From positions 1 to 64,000 of the IMG/VR virus record IMGVR_UViG_3300027996_001813: a stretch of DNA of 64,000 bases. The stretch is one strand, 5' to 3'. A model generated the notes under the pieces. The model saw only the letters and a program-made list of their open reading frames with translations, did no database searches and was not told the DNA's origin. Shown in pieces: positions 35,586 through 44,516 of this stretch. Source of the DNA: a virus. Positions within the stretch are counted from its first letter, which is position 1, and every line of letters begins with the position of its first letter. Made by a program: the position numbers and the translations under genes.

Positions 35586-36838
35586 GAATTATTCAACTAC
35601 ACTCCGAGAACATCAAACGAGTTCGTGCTATTGATATTACCCCTGATGGTGATATCATTGTGCTTAGTGGTCCGAACGGTGCTGGAAAAAGCTCCGTGCT
35701 GGATTCTATCTGGCTTGTTTTCGAGTTCAAAGCGGCTAAGAAAAGCAATCCCAACCCTCTACGTGCCGGTGAAGACAAGGGGTTCGTTGAGCTTGATCTA
35801 GGGGAATATATTGTAACCCGTAAGTTCACTCCCTCTGGATCGACGCTCTCAATTCGCACACCTGACGGTAGCACTCTAAAATCTCCACAGAAAATCCTGG
35901 ACGGTCTGATTGGTGACCTGAGCTTCGATCCATGGGAGTTTTCTCGCAAGAAAGAGAAAGAACAACGTGAAATGTTGGCTGACGTGCTCTACAGTATCAC
36001 CGAGGGTGAGCTAGACCTAGCCAACTATGACGTACAACACAAAGAAGCGTTCGAGGCACGCAGTAGTCTCAACAAGGACAAAAAGAGACTAACTGCTCTT
36101 GTTACTCAGATGGCACCCCCTTTGGCTACTGATCCTACGGAAGAAATTTCTGTAGAGGATTTAACTAAGGCTATTACGGATGCCATTACTTCTCAGACGA
36201 AAACAAATCAATTGACTCTCCAGGATAATGACTTAAAAAATAAAGTTAAAAGACTGGAGCAGGAATTGGAAGAAGCCAACAAAGAACTGACGCTAGTTAA
36301 GAAAGGACTAGAGGACGCTCCCGATGTTCCTGACATTGAGTTTTTGAAGAAAGAACTGGGTGGAATTGAACAGCGAAACAAGCGTGCTCGCGAAGTGATT
36401 ACGTACAATGAAACACGTAAAGATCTGACGAAAGTTGACGAAGGTATTCAGGAACTTAACGACAAAATGGAGCTTATTGGCATCCAGAAGGCGGAAGCAC
36501 TCGAATCTTCGCCACTTCCTGTGAAAAACCTTCGCATCACAGAGGATGGTGTCGTAGTCGTGAATGACGAAGGGCATGAAGTACCTTTTTGTCAGGCTTC
36601 GTCCGCTCAGCAGCTAAGAATCTCGCTGGGTATTGCTATGGCCGCGAACCCCAAGCTCCGCGTGATCCGTATTGCTGACGGGTCACTACTAGACGACAAC
36701 AGTATGGCAATCATTAAGGAAATGGCCGACGACGAAGACTATCAATGTTGGATCGAATACGCCTCTAGAAACGACGCAGATCGCATGGGAGTATACATTG
36801 AAGACGGTTCTGTGGTAGAGGTGACCCCCAACGCTTAG
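35582..36838 (+). CDS. SbcC/Rad50-like ATPase, 418 aa
   Basis: Walker A GPNGAGKSS at residues 31-39 after 'LHSENIKRVRAIDI', central coiled coil (about 195-310, LKNKVKRLEQELEEANKEL), then 'SAQQLRISLGIAMA' signature and RVIRIADGS Walker B-like. The coiled coil is short compared with SbcC. It probably works with a nuclease in end processing, like T4 gp46. No gp47-type partner is seen in the window. Confidence 0.85.
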   Translation: MRIIQLHSENIKRVRAIDITPDGDIIVLSGPNGAGKSSVLDSIWLVFEFKAAKKSNPNPLRAGEDKGFVELDLGEYIVTRKFTPSGSTLSIRTPDGSTLKSPQKILDGLIGDLSFDPWEFSRKKEKEQREMLADVLYSITEGELDLANYDVQHKEAFEARSSLNKDKKRLTALVTQMAPPLATDPTEEISVEDLTKAITDAITSQTKTNQLTLQDNDLKNKVKRLEQELEEANKELTLVKKGLEDAPDVPDIEFLKKELGGIEQRNKRAREVITYNETRKDLTKVDEGIQELNDKMELIGIQKAEALESSPLPVKNLRITEDGVVVVNDEGHEVPFCQASSAQQLRISLGIAMAANPKLRVIRIADGSLLDDNSMAIIKEMADDEDYQCWIEYASRNDADRMGVYIEDGSVVEVTPNA

Positions 36839-36863
36839 TGTAGTGTTATTAGGGAGGTCACCC

Positions 36864-37250
36864 ATGATGAGCATAAAATTAGACTGGGAAAAACTTTGTG
36901 CGGTTCACAAGCACCTGCTAGAATTGCCAACGTTAACGGATGAGACAAAAATCATTATCATAATGGTTATGTCTGATTACAAACAAAAGAAATCAGTTGT
37001 TAAGTTTAAAGACTTTTTAAGATTTCTTTGGTCACTTTCTGAAGATCCAAGACTCAATGTTGTAACACTTGTTGCACAGGATGAAGAAGGTCGTATTCTA
37101 TATCGCCACAAAACGATGACTGCTGGCGGTGAAGAGGTTCCGATTGGAGGAAACGAGAACGTAGTAGTGCATTGGAATGCTCTAACCCAATCTGAAAAAG
37201 ACACGTACATTCGACTTATTGTATCACAAATTAATGGACACGAACGATAG
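36864..37250 (+). CDS. Hypothetical protein, 128 aa
   Basis: Starts MMSIKLDWEKLCAVHKHLLE. GGGAGG lies 7 nt before the ATG, so this gene has a proper ribosome-binding site. No family recognised. Overlaps the sigma-factor start by 17 bases. Confidence 0.6.
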   Translation: MMSIKLDWEKLCAVHKHLLELPTLTDETKIIIIMVMSDYKQKKSVVKFKDFLRFLWSLSEDPRLNVVTLVAQDEEGRILYRHKTMTAGGEEVPIGGNENVVVHWNALTQSEKDTYIRLIVSQINGHER

Positions 37251-37767
37251 CCCCCTAAGTTGTATCCCCAAGAACGAGTGGGACGCACTCATTCTTAGCA
37301 TTCTCAAACCTTTCTTCCCTCTGTGTGTTAGAGATACACTCATCACTACGGAAGACCTTCAACAAGAAGCCTGGATCAGTCTACTGATTGCATGTGAGCG
37401 ATACGATAGTCGTAAGGGTAAGTTTGTGACGTTTGCTTACCACTATATTCGTGGGCGTGTTATGAGATACATCTCACGAGTGACACGCAATAAGCCGTAT
37501 CAATGTCAAGTAGACAATTACGTTGATATAATGGACGAGAATAAAAGCTACGAAGATACTACGGCAGAACGACAAGACTTCATGAAAACGATTTTTGATC
37601 TTGTGTCTGATCAAAAGCACGTTGAACTGCTGGTCGAACACTTCGTCAACAACAAGTCGTTCCGTCAAATCGCAAAAGAGACAGGCACGTCACATGTTTC
37701 GGTTGCCAATCGCGTCAACAAACTACTCGACGTACTAGAAATGAGGCTTGTCAATGAAAACGCCTAA
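37234..37767 (+). CDS. Sigma-70-family RNA polymerase sigma factor, 177 aa
   Basis: Region 2: 'TTEDLQQEAWISLLIACERY', DSRKGKFVTFAYHYIRGRVM (the -10 recognition helix). Region 4: 'SFRQIAKETGTSHVSVANRV' (helix-turn-helix for -35 recognition). Short, with no region 1.1, like group 4 or phage sigma factors. It should redirect host polymerase to a set of phage promoters, possibly those of the leftward virion block or the 17-bp elements, which lack a sigma70 -35. Confidence 0.85.
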   Translation: MDTNDSPLSCIPKNEWDALILSILKPFFPLCVRDTLITTEDLQQEAWISLLIACERYDSRKGKFVTFAYHYIRGRVMRYISRVTRNKPYQCQVDNYVDIMDENKSYEDTTAERQDFMKTIFDLVSDQKHVELLVEHFVNNKSFRQIAKETGTSHVSVANRVNKLLDVLEMRLVNENA

Positions 37768-37966
37768 AACAATTGAGCTTATCGAGTGTCGTAAGTGTAG
37801 CGGACAATACTTTAGTGGATCTGTTCGCGTAACACTACTTCCTGGAAACGAAAACGAACTACCCGACGAAGTATACGTAATCGTACGTAAAGTAGCCGCT
37901 TGTGCGTCTTGCAAAGAACGAGAAGACCGCACCCAGGGTGGCAGGAGAAAGAAATTTGAGCGTTGA
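37754..37966 (+). CDS. Small zinc-site protein, 70 aa
   Basis: CRKC near residue 12 and CASC near residue 50, a four-Cys zinc site, and a basic tail GGRRKKFER. Overlaps both neighbours. Confidence 0.6.
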   Translation: MKTPKTIELIECRKCSGQYFSGSVRVTLLPGNENELPDEVYVIVRKVAACASCKEREDRTQGGRRKKFER

Positions 37967-38897
37967 ATCCTATGTCTCTATCAGTAACCTAGAACACGGC
38001 AAGGTCTATGACCAAGTGTTCCTCATCGCCAACGTCGTACACAATTCGAAGATGAAAACCAAACAGGGTAAGTCTTTTGCCAGGGTCACACTCAAGGACG
38101 TGACCGGCGAACTTACTGGTAACATTTGGGGCTACCAAGACGAGCTAGAAGAAGGTGGTTATGCCAAGCTCAAGATTGAGCCCAAGACTTACCGCAACGC
38201 AGAAGAGTTCAGTGCTCAGGCGAACCAAATAGAACCAGTCGATGTACCACTGAACCAATTTGATTATGTCAAGGGTGCAAACGATAACATCCTATCGGCG
38301 TACGCACTAGAAATTGAAGACGAGATCACATCGATTGCTGATCCAGTGTATCGCGACGTAATGTGTAACGCCCTGCACCGTCTCGAACTCATGAGTGCCC
38401 TCAAGGGGTCTCCGTATGGTATCACTGGCCCAATGTCCTATAGGGGCGGGCTGCTAGTACATGTTGCACACTCCATGCGTCTGGCAAAGGTTGCAATCAA
38501 TCAGGCCACTGAGCTAGAGATCCCGTTCAGCCCCTCGCTGGTCGTCGCTGGTTGTGCCCTCCGCAATATCGGGTGGCATACAACTACTCTATTTCAAGGC
38601 GATCACCTTAGGTCTCGTGACGCACACAAGATGACTGGTATCTATCGTGCGAGTGTTCGTTATATCGACCACCTCATGATGACGTGTGAAAACGATCTTG
38701 AAATCAAAATCTCTGAGTCTAAACGACACGCTCTAGAAAACATCTGTAACAAGCAGTCAGACGTGCTCACGCTTGAGGGCAAGATCGTTGCCTGTGCTGA
38801 CAACATGGCAGACGTACTAGACTTTAGTGTTACTCCTCTACAACGTAAAGCAAACGGAAATTGGAACGATGACCTATTCACCGGGCACCTCTCTTAA
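37956..38897 (+). CDS. OB-fold plus HD-like protein (YhaM type), 313 aa
   Basis: The N-terminal OB-fold domain 'VYDQVFLIANVV', 'GKSFARVTLKDVTGELTGNI' is followed by a helical domain with 'YRGGLLVHVAHSMRLAKVAI' and 'FQGDHLRSRDAHKM'. This order is that of YhaM-type 3'-5' exoribonucleases. The HD residues are only partly recognisable. The start is TTG at 37956 with AGGAGA 8 nt before; no ATG fits. Confidence 0.72.
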   Translation: MSVESYVSISNLEHGKVYDQVFLIANVVHNSKMKTKQGKSFARVTLKDVTGELTGNIWGYQDELEEGGYAKLKIEPKTYRNAEEFSAQANQIEPVDVPLNQFDYVKGANDNILSAYALEIEDEITSIADPVYRDVMCNALHRLELMSALKGSPYGITGPMSYRGGLLVHVAHSMRLAKVAINQATELEIPFSPSLVVAGCALRNIGWHTTTLFQGDHLRSRDAHKMTGIYRASVRYIDHLMMTCENDLEIKISESKRHALENICNKQSDVLTLEGKIVACADNMADVLDFSVTPLQRKANGNWNDDLFTGHLS

Positions 38898-39483
38898 CGA
38901 GCTTCGTCAGCAGATGGAAAACTGTGGCTCGTGCGACCTCTGTCGTACCAGGAGCCACGTTGTCTTCGGTGAAGGGTCTACCGAACCACTAATCATGTTT
39001 GTGGGTGAAGCCCCCGAAGAGAGTGCAGACACTTCGTTTGTCGGACCTATTGACGATAAACTAAGTAGTATTCTCAAGTATATCGATGTCTCTCGCGATG
39101 AAGTTTACATGACAAACTCTGTTTTGTGCTCTACTCCAAATGGACGTAACCCCAGAGCAGAAGAACTAGAGTCATGTAAATGGCGATTAGACTTACAGAT
39201 TAGTCTCCTTAAGCCACGACTAGTTATCTTGTTGGGAAAGATTGCTACTCAACAGCTTCAAAATAAGAAGGTGAAGGGTGCCCTGAGTCAGTACTTCACT
39301 GAGAACCTGACCGATCACGAAGACGGCTGGCTTCGCTACCGTGTTGGTGGTCACGAGGCCAAGGTCATGGTGAGCTATCACCCGAATTATCACTTGCGTT
39401 CGCCCAAGCGTGCGTACAAAACTACACTGCCACATTGGACGAAGGTCAAGAACTGGGTACAGAATGAACGACAAACTAGATAG
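38869..39483 (+). CDS. Family 4-type uracil-DNA glycosylase, 204 aa
   Basis: The [4Fe-4S] ligands are CGSCDLC near residues 19-25 and C..., 'ELESCKWRLDL' later. 'VFGEGSTEPLIMFVGEAPEE' is motif A (GEAPG-like) and 'YHPNYHLRSP' is motif B (H-P). It removes uracil from DNA. The start is taken as ATG at 38869, overlapping the upstream gene. Confidence 0.85.
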   Translation: MTYSPGTSLNELRQQMENCGSCDLCRTRSHVVFGEGSTEPLIMFVGEAPEESADTSFVGPIDDKLSSILKYIDVSRDEVYMTNSVLCSTPNGRNPRAEELESCKWRLDLQISLLKPRLVILLGKIATQQLQNKKVKGALSQYFTENLTDHEDGWLRYRVGGHEAKVMVSYHPNYHLRSPKRAYKTTLPHWTKVKNWVQNERQTR

Positions 39484-40270
39484 TATGCGATACGCGGGCA
39501 AGGTGAACGTTGGGGCTATTGAACGCGGCTTCGAAGTTGCCCAGCCTGGAGTGACCACGCGAGAGATTGATGCCGCAATGGAGAGCTTTATTCGAGAGGC
39601 TGGCTGTACGCCTTCCTTTAAAGATTATCAGCCTGACGGATATCCGTCACCTTTTCCGGCGACTGCGTGTATTAGTCCTAATAGCGTGGTCGTGCATGGT
39701 ATTCCTGGTGATTATGTTTTAGAGCCAGGAGATCTTCTCACGATTGACGTAGGTACCGAATACAACGGGTGGCATGTGGATGCTGCACGAACTCGTATCG
39801 TGCCAGGAGTCATGAACGGCATACAAAAGAAGCGATTTTATGAAGCAACTGATCTTATTGAGGCCACGGAGGCAATCCTAGAGGCCCAGCTATCAGTTGT
39901 GAAGAATGAGTGTACTTTTTTACAGATGGTTCTTGCTGCTGAGGCCGCTGCTGCTGAGCATGGGGTCAATATCATTGATTGTTGGGGTGGACATAAAATT
40001 GGCAACAAGGTACATCTACCTCCTTTTATTCCAAGTGCCCTCAATAGGGGTCATAGTAAAATCAAACAGGCCATCGAAGAGAAACGATTTGATAGACAGT
40101 TATTGAAAACTGGCGACACTATTTGTATAGAGCCCGTTGTGACGACTGGTAGTGCTAACATGGCACTTAGTGAAGATGGATGGACCATCAAGCAAACGGA
40201 GCATAATTTAGTGGCTCACTCAGAACGCTGTATACTTGTGCATGAACATGGATATGAACTTTTCACATAA
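39464..40270 (+). CDS. map: Methionine aminopeptidase type I, 268 aa
   Basis: It removes the first Met of nascent proteins. Metal ligands: 'TIDVGTEYNGWHVDAARTRI' (Asp, Asp), 'CWGGHKIGNKVHLPPFIPS' (His; usual GHGIG reads GHKIG), 'CIEPVVTTG' (Glu) and 'VAHSERCILV' (Glu). 'SPNSVVVHGIPGDYVLEPGD' is the usual substrate-side His strand. Pairs with the deformylase at 40971, split by an HNH gene. Confidence 0.93.
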   Translation: MNDKLDSMRYAGKVNVGAIERGFEVAQPGVTTREIDAAMESFIREAGCTPSFKDYQPDGYPSPFPATACISPNSVVVHGIPGDYVLEPGDLLTIDVGTEYNGWHVDAARTRIVPGVMNGIQKKRFYEATDLIEATEAILEAQLSVVKNECTFLQMVLAAEAAAAEHGVNIIDCWGGHKIGNKVHLPPFIPSALNRGHSKIKQAIEEKRFDRQLLKTGDTICIEPVVTTGSANMALSEDGWTIKQTEHNLVAHSERCILVHEHGYELFT

Positions 40271-40310
40271 TTGCCACAAGCAGAACGGCTAATTTGTGTA
40301 TTATGTTACC

Positions 40311-40907
40311 ATGAAAAGTCAACACACAGATTACACGGATCATCAAATTGGTGCTTTAAAAATTATTAAACGTATTTTTTCCGACAACAACAAGGGTATA
40401 ACGTGGTTGGCTGCCTGTCAGTGTGGTAAAGAGATAACAATAACAACAAGAAGCATTAAACGACAAGCAGTTCCTTCTTGCGGTTGTCAAAGACCGTTAC
40501 ATAAGACTAAAGTCTGTGACAATCCACAAGAGTTAACTATTAACAAATATCTTAAGGATTATAAGTATCGAGCACATAAAACCAACTTAGAATGGGGTCT
40601 TAGTGAAGAGGAGTTTAAAAAACTTATCGGGCAATGCTGCACGTACTGCGGATTACAGCCATCACACACTATTAACATATATAATAGGGCTAGATTTAAA
40701 AAAGTTCAATCACAGGCTTCAAGAGATAGACACGAAAGAGCAGCCGTGAACGTTAGTAGTATTGATAGAGAAGACTCTCAAAAGGGCTACACTTCTGATA
40801 ATTGCGTTTCAAGTTGTATGGACTGCAATTATGGTAAGTATACCAAAACAAAACAAGATTTTTTGAACTGGGTTGACAGAGTATATAAATATCAACATGC
40901 ACCTTAA
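40311..40907 (+). CDS. HNH endonuclease, 198 aa
   Basis: Zinc Cys in CQCGK and CGCQRP, CCTYCGLQP, then 'SSIDREDSQKGYTSDNCVSS' and CMDCNYGK, the D-R-...-GY...N..S.C..CN pattern of HNH homing nucleases. A TATTAT box lies 6 nt before the ATG. AT-rich, sits between map and def, probably a mobile insertion. Confidence 0.85.
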   Translation: MKSQHTDYTDHQIGALKIIKRIFSDNNKGITWLAACQCGKEITITTRSIKRQAVPSCGCQRPLHKTKVCDNPQELTINKYLKDYKYRAHKTNLEWGLSEEEFKKLIGQCCTYCGLQPSHTINIYNRARFKKVQSQASRDRHERAAVNVSSIDREDSQKGYTSDNCVSSCMDCNYGKYTKTKQDFLNWVDRVYKYQHAP

Positions 40908-40970
40908 CAATGACTCAGCTTGGGCGTATAATACTAAAGGACCATCATAACCACAGATCAATAAGAACAC

Positions 40971-41633
40971 ATGAACACCAACATGAAAGATAACGAGAAC
41001 ACAGAACCGCAACAGCCTGTACGCAATCCTATCATCACTCCAGGTGATCCTGAGCGTTGGCCGTTGCTTGAAATGGCTTCTCAGCCATGTCAAATCCCTA
41101 TCACTGCTGCCGATGAGCAGGCGATCATTGACATGGATGCAATCCTGGACGCATTAGACGAAGAGGCGGCAGGATTAGCCGCTGTACAGATTGGTTTTCC
41201 TCATAGGATTTTCTTACTGCGTAATGGTACAAACGAAGAAGGAAACCCTACCAACAACGTTTATGTTAACCCCAATGTTGTCGCCAAGAGTAAAGCAATC
41301 ACCAAAGACGGTGAAGCGTGTTTATCTTTACCCGGTATGGGAGCTTTGGTTCCCCGCCCCAAGAGCGTTACTCTTCAATATTTTGATCTAGACGGTAACG
41401 TTCAAGAAGAAACATTTACTGGTTTTTGGGCTCGTGCAGTTATGCACGAAATGGATCACCTAGATGGTCAGCTTATTAGCAAGTATATTGAAGAACAAAT
41501 GTCGAAACAGCCTAGTCGCACTAAGTTTGGCATGCGTATCACCCCTCATCGTACTAAAGTCATTGCACAGAGACGTGCAAAAAACAAATGTGCCCGTGCT
41601 TCACGGAAGAATAATCGGGCCAACAGGGGGTAA
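40971..41633 (+). CDS. def: Peptide deformylase, 220 aa
   Basis: Motif 1 'AAGLAAVQIG', motif 2 'GEACLSLPG' and motif 3 'MHEMDHLDG' (HExxH) are all present, with the metal ligands Cys and two His. It removes formyl from the initiator Met. A C-terminal basic tail (QRRAKNKCARASRKNNRANR) is extra and could bind ribosomal RNA. Promoter TTAACA-N17-TATAAT about 40 nt upstream; alternative start at codon 5. Confidence 0.93.
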   Translation: MNTNMKDNENTEPQQPVRNPIITPGDPERWPLLEMASQPCQIPITAADEQAIIDMDAILDALDEEAAGLAAVQIGFPHRIFLLRNGTNEEGNPTNNVYVNPNVVAKSKAITKDGEACLSLPGMGALVPRPKSVTLQYFDLDGNVQEETFTGFWARAVMHEMDHLDGQLISKYIEEQMSKQPSRTKFGMRITPHRTKVIAQRRAKNKCARASRKNNRANRG

Positions 41634-41636
41634 AAC

Positions 41637-42311
41637 GTGCTCAAGAAATTTAACGCACCCACGCCAGTAAAGGGTCAAGAAGAATACGTCAGATGTATGC
41701 GAGAAAACGATATCACTATCTGTACCGGCATTGCTGGTACAGGTAAAACGTTTCTTGCTATTGCCGAAGGCGTAGAAATGATGGAACGTTCTCCAAAACG
41801 TGGTGGCATTAAGAGAATCGTAGTTATCAGACCCTATATCCAATCAAACACAGGTGAAAAGATTGGATCTCTTCCGGGTTCTTTGGAAGAAAAAGTATTG
41901 CCGTACGTAGAATCCATTAAGGATAACCTGCGTGCTTGTTTTAATAACGAACAAGACATTCAACAACTGATTGCTCAGAAGTTTGAATTTACGGTACTGA
42001 GCATGTGCCGTGGACGTTCGTTCAATAATTGCTTCGTAATTGTTGAGGAAGCACAAAACGTTCCTCTAGATGGCGGAGCCATGAAGATGATCTTGACTCG
42101 TATTGGCAAAGGAACCAAGATGGTTATTGCTGGAGACCTTGATCAGTGTGACATTGATCCATATAATAGTGCCCTTGCGGAAGCTGTTAACGTCTTGGAT
42201 GATGTTCCGGGTGTTGGTATCGTAGAAATGGATGACATTGACACCGTGCAACGTAGTAAAATCGTCAAGGAAGTCCTTAAGGCGTATAAGAGACACGAAG
42301 AACATGGCTAA
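41637..42311 (+). CDS. phoH: PhoH-like ATPase, 224 aa
   Basis: Walker A GIAGTGKT near residue 31, 'IRPYIQSNTGEKIGSLPGSL', 'MCRGRSFNNCFVIVEEAQNV' (Walker B) and 'GDLDQCD' match the C-terminal helicase-like domain of PhoH, frequent in phages. Proposed RNA helicase or nuclease functions are not settled. GTG start at 41637; no ATG fits. Confidence 0.9.
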   Translation: MLKKFNAPTPVKGQEEYVRCMRENDITICTGIAGTGKTFLAIAEGVEMMERSPKRGGIKRIVVIRPYIQSNTGEKIGSLPGSLEEKVLPYVESIKDNLRACFNNEQDIQQLIAQKFEFTVLSMCRGRSFNNCFVIVEEAQNVPLDGGAMKMILTRIGKGTKMVIAGDLDQCDIDPYNSALAEAVNVLDDVPGVGIVEMDDIDTVQRSKIVKEVLKAYKRHEEHG

Positions 42312-42852
42312 ACGAGTAATTCAAGAGTGTGATTTAACCAAACAGGAATATGATCCTGATGAAACGGTTATCATTACCATTAAAAAGAAAGGAAAGACCA
42401 AAGGACGTACCTATGATCTCTCCCCTAGTGCCGCTGCAAAACTTGAACAACAGTTAGTAGCAGGTTCAGACGCCGCGTTGGGTAACGATTGGGCCTTCTT
42501 TAAGGTTCCTTCTAGTCCAACGCCTCCGCAACTAGACAACAACACCGTCTTTGGCGATCAAGCCAATGATGGTATTGAGGATGATTCTGATTTTGTAGCA
42601 GCCAAAAAGAAAGAGCTTCGTCAAGAAGGTATCATTGGCAGTGAGGAAGAAGAGAGGGAACTAGCTACTGGCCCCGTTAGCGAGGCTGTTGGTGCGGTTC
42701 AAAGTAAATGTTCGCACCTTAATAAAAGCGGTATTAAGGTGTCATCAGATCACAAAAAGTACCGCACCTGTAACTCATGTAACAAGACCATCCTGGAACA
42801 CAGTTCCAAGGATAGGCAAGATTACATGAACACTAAAGCACCTAAGGGATAA
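42304..42852 (+). CDS. Lsr2-like N-terminal domain protein, 182 aa
   Basis: 'DETVIITIKKKGKTKGRTYD' and 'LSPSAAAKLEQQLVAGSD' resemble the dimerisation domain of Lsr2-type nucleoid proteins, which is short and beta-rich with a terminal helix. The C-terminal third has a Cys/His set (CSHL, CNSC, H) as a possible zinc finger. The Lsr2 likeness is by eye only. Overlaps the phoH stop. Confidence 0.5.
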   Translation: MAKRVIQECDLTKQEYDPDETVIITIKKKGKTKGRTYDLSPSAAAKLEQQLVAGSDAALGNDWAFFKVPSSPTPPQLDNNTVFGDQANDGIEDDSDFVAAKKKELRQEGIIGSEEEERELATGPVSEAVGAVQSKCSHLNKSGIKVSSDHKKYRTCNSCNKTILEHSSKDRQDYMNTKAPKG

Positions 42853-42856
42853 TAAT

Positions 42857-43384
42857 ATGGAAAGAAAAAAGTGGATTGTACCGGCAATTTTAACATTAAT
42901 ACTAGCTGGTAGTTCTATTAGCGGTTGTGTTTCAACCGAGAATGGAGAACAAGGTATCGAAGCTCTGGAAGGAATGTCAGAACTCGAATACAGCAAGTGG
43001 AAGCTGTACATTCAGCTTGGCGTCAAGGTTGGTGGCAATCTTCTACTAGAAGAAGGTGCCGTGACCGAAGAGGAACTAGACCTAGCTGCATCTGCACTTG
43101 AGTTGGTTCGTGATCAGTCGATCATCACTGGTACTCAAGGAGTAATTGGACCAGCACTAGAAGATGTTGGTCTGACTAGCTCAGAGATCCATGATCTACT
43201 GTCTATTCTAGAGCTTGAGCTTGCCTCTCGTGGTGCCCTTAGTTGGATCAACCCCGAGACTGGCTTGATTAAATTCTCTCCTCGTACGCAGGAACTCTTG
43301 ACCGCTGTAGCCGACTCGCTGCGTGCAGCAACGCTGGTTAGCGGTGAAGAACTACGAATGTACGACGAACTACAAGCTGAGTAA
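42857..43384 (+). CDS. Secreted lipoprotein, 175 aa
   Basis: Signal peptide MERKKWIVPAILTLILAGSS followed by a lipobox ISGC (Cys 25). The mature part is helical (TEEELDLAASALELVRDQ). Function unknown; envelope location inferred. Overlaps the next gene as TAATG. Confidence 0.7.
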   Translation: MERKKWIVPAILTLILAGSSISGCVSTENGEQGIEALEGMSELEYSKWKLYIQLGVKVGGNLLLEEGAVTEEELDLAASALELVRDQSIITGTQGVIGPALEDVGLTSSEIHDLLSILELELASRGALSWINPETGLIKFSPRTQELLTAVADSLRAATLVSGEELRMYDELQAE

Positions 43385-43896
43385 TGATTACTGTCTTCGT
43401 CAATGAAGACGGTTACTATGTAACTGGGGAGAACGTTGATGTGACTCGACGTTGCTCCCCAGCTTTAACTGTTCGTGGTGATCGTATCTTTCAAGTAATT
43501 CATCACGTATACAAAGTACTTTTCTTAGCTCTTTGTGAAATACGTGATATGAATATCAGGGATGACATTATGGTCTACAACGACAGTAGAATCGTTGATG
43601 AAATTAATGGTCTCGTAGAGCCGCTTGACACAACATGTGACGAATGGCTTAAAACATTAAATAGACATACCATTCCTAGCATCAAGTCCGTCGTGTTCTT
43701 TCGTAAGAAGCCCACGACTAATGTTAATACAACCGTAAATGATGCCCACACAAACATGTTAGTTGAACTCAGTGGGCCTGAACAACAAAAGATTGCCGAA
43801 CGGGAAACCAAGCTCCGCGAGGCTCGTACTAAGAGTCGCAATCATAGACTTATAGATCGTCTTAAGAATGCTTGGTTTGGAGAAAACAATGGCTGA
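43384..43896 (+). CDS. RNase H-fold-like protein, 170 aa
   Basis: 'ALCEIRDMNIRDDIMVYNDS' and RIVDEINGLVEPLD resemble the second half of the RNase HI fold (..A...AL....I.VYSDS..VV..ING). The first half is short and I do not see the full set of acidic catalytic residues, so activity is doubtful. Confidence 0.45.
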   Translation: MITVFVNEDGYYVTGENVDVTRRCSPALTVRGDRIFQVIHHVYKVLFLALCEIRDMNIRDDIMVYNDSRIVDEINGLVEPLDTTCDEWLKTLNRHTIPSIKSVVFFRKKPTTNVNTTVNDAHTNMLVELSGPEQQKIAERETKLREARTKSRNHRLIDRLKNAWFGENNG

Positions 43897-44137
43897 TAAA
43901 AGTACTGACCCTGCCCAAACATTAGATCGTATCTTTCGTGAACGTCTAGAACAATTCGAGGTTCCTGCGGAGATTCGTGCCGAGCTTCGTAATGATATTC
44001 TTGCGTTCTTTCAACGTCCTGAAGTGAAACCATTTGGTGCCGCTGTAATGACTGTCGAAGCGAGCATGGCTGCTGATCAAGCTAGAAAAAACAAGACAAC
44101 TCAGAGTCCTGGGACGAACACGCCCAAGATCATCTGA
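43889..44137 (+). CDS. Hypothetical protein, 82 aa
   Basis: 'DPAQTLDRIFRERLEQFEVP', helical, not recognised. The start overlaps the upstream gene; last gene of the rightward block before the terminator. Confidence 0.55.
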   Translation: MADKSTDPAQTLDRIFRERLEQFEVPAEIRAELRNDILAFFQRPEVKPFGAAVMTVEASMAADQARKNKTTQSPGTNTPKII

Positions 44138-44159
44138 GTCTACTGATATAGAAATGGAA

Positions 44160-44186
44160 GAGGCGGCTGTTAGCCGCCTCTTTTTT
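44160..44186 (+). terminator. Convergent intrinsic terminator
   Basis: GAGGCGGCT-GTT-AGCCGCCTC followed by TTTTTT. It divides the rightward block from the leftward virion block. Confidence 0.92.
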
Positions 44187-44187
44187 A

Positions 44188-44505
44188 TTATCCTTTACGC
44201 TCCATGCGTTCCAGCGTATCTTTCATCGCTTTCAAGCACCCAGTTAAGTCAGCCAACACACTTGTCTTATTCTTAACCAAATCGATGTAATCGTTGATCA
44301 TCTCTTTTTGGTCAGATAGGTGAGCGGTATACTGTTCTTGCTGTTGTGCTTCTAGATTTTCGATACGTTTTTGAGCAGATTTGTTTGTACGTATCATAAT
44401 TGTCAGTAGGATACCAAACGCTAATCCGGTAATACCATACTGTTCAATTAATGCCCCGACTATTGTTCCGGCAGACGGATCTACCTGTGCTAAAAACATC
44501 CACAT
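44188..44505 (-). CDS. Putative holin-like membrane/coiled-coil protein, 105 aa
   Basis: An N-terminal hydrophobic segment (GITGLAFGILLTIMIRT, residues about 24-40) is followed by a coiled coil (KSAQKRIENLEAQQQEQYTA). Position at the end of the virion genes would suit a holin or a tail-membrane protein. AAGGAG lies 7 nt before the ATG. Confidence 0.5.
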   Translation of the reverse strand: MWMFLAQVDPSAGTIVGALIEQYGITGLAFGILLTIMIRTNKSAQKRIENLEAQQQEQYTAHLSDQKEMINDYIDLVKNKTSVLADLTGCLKAMKDTLERMERKG

Positions 44506-44516
44506 ATATATGCTCC

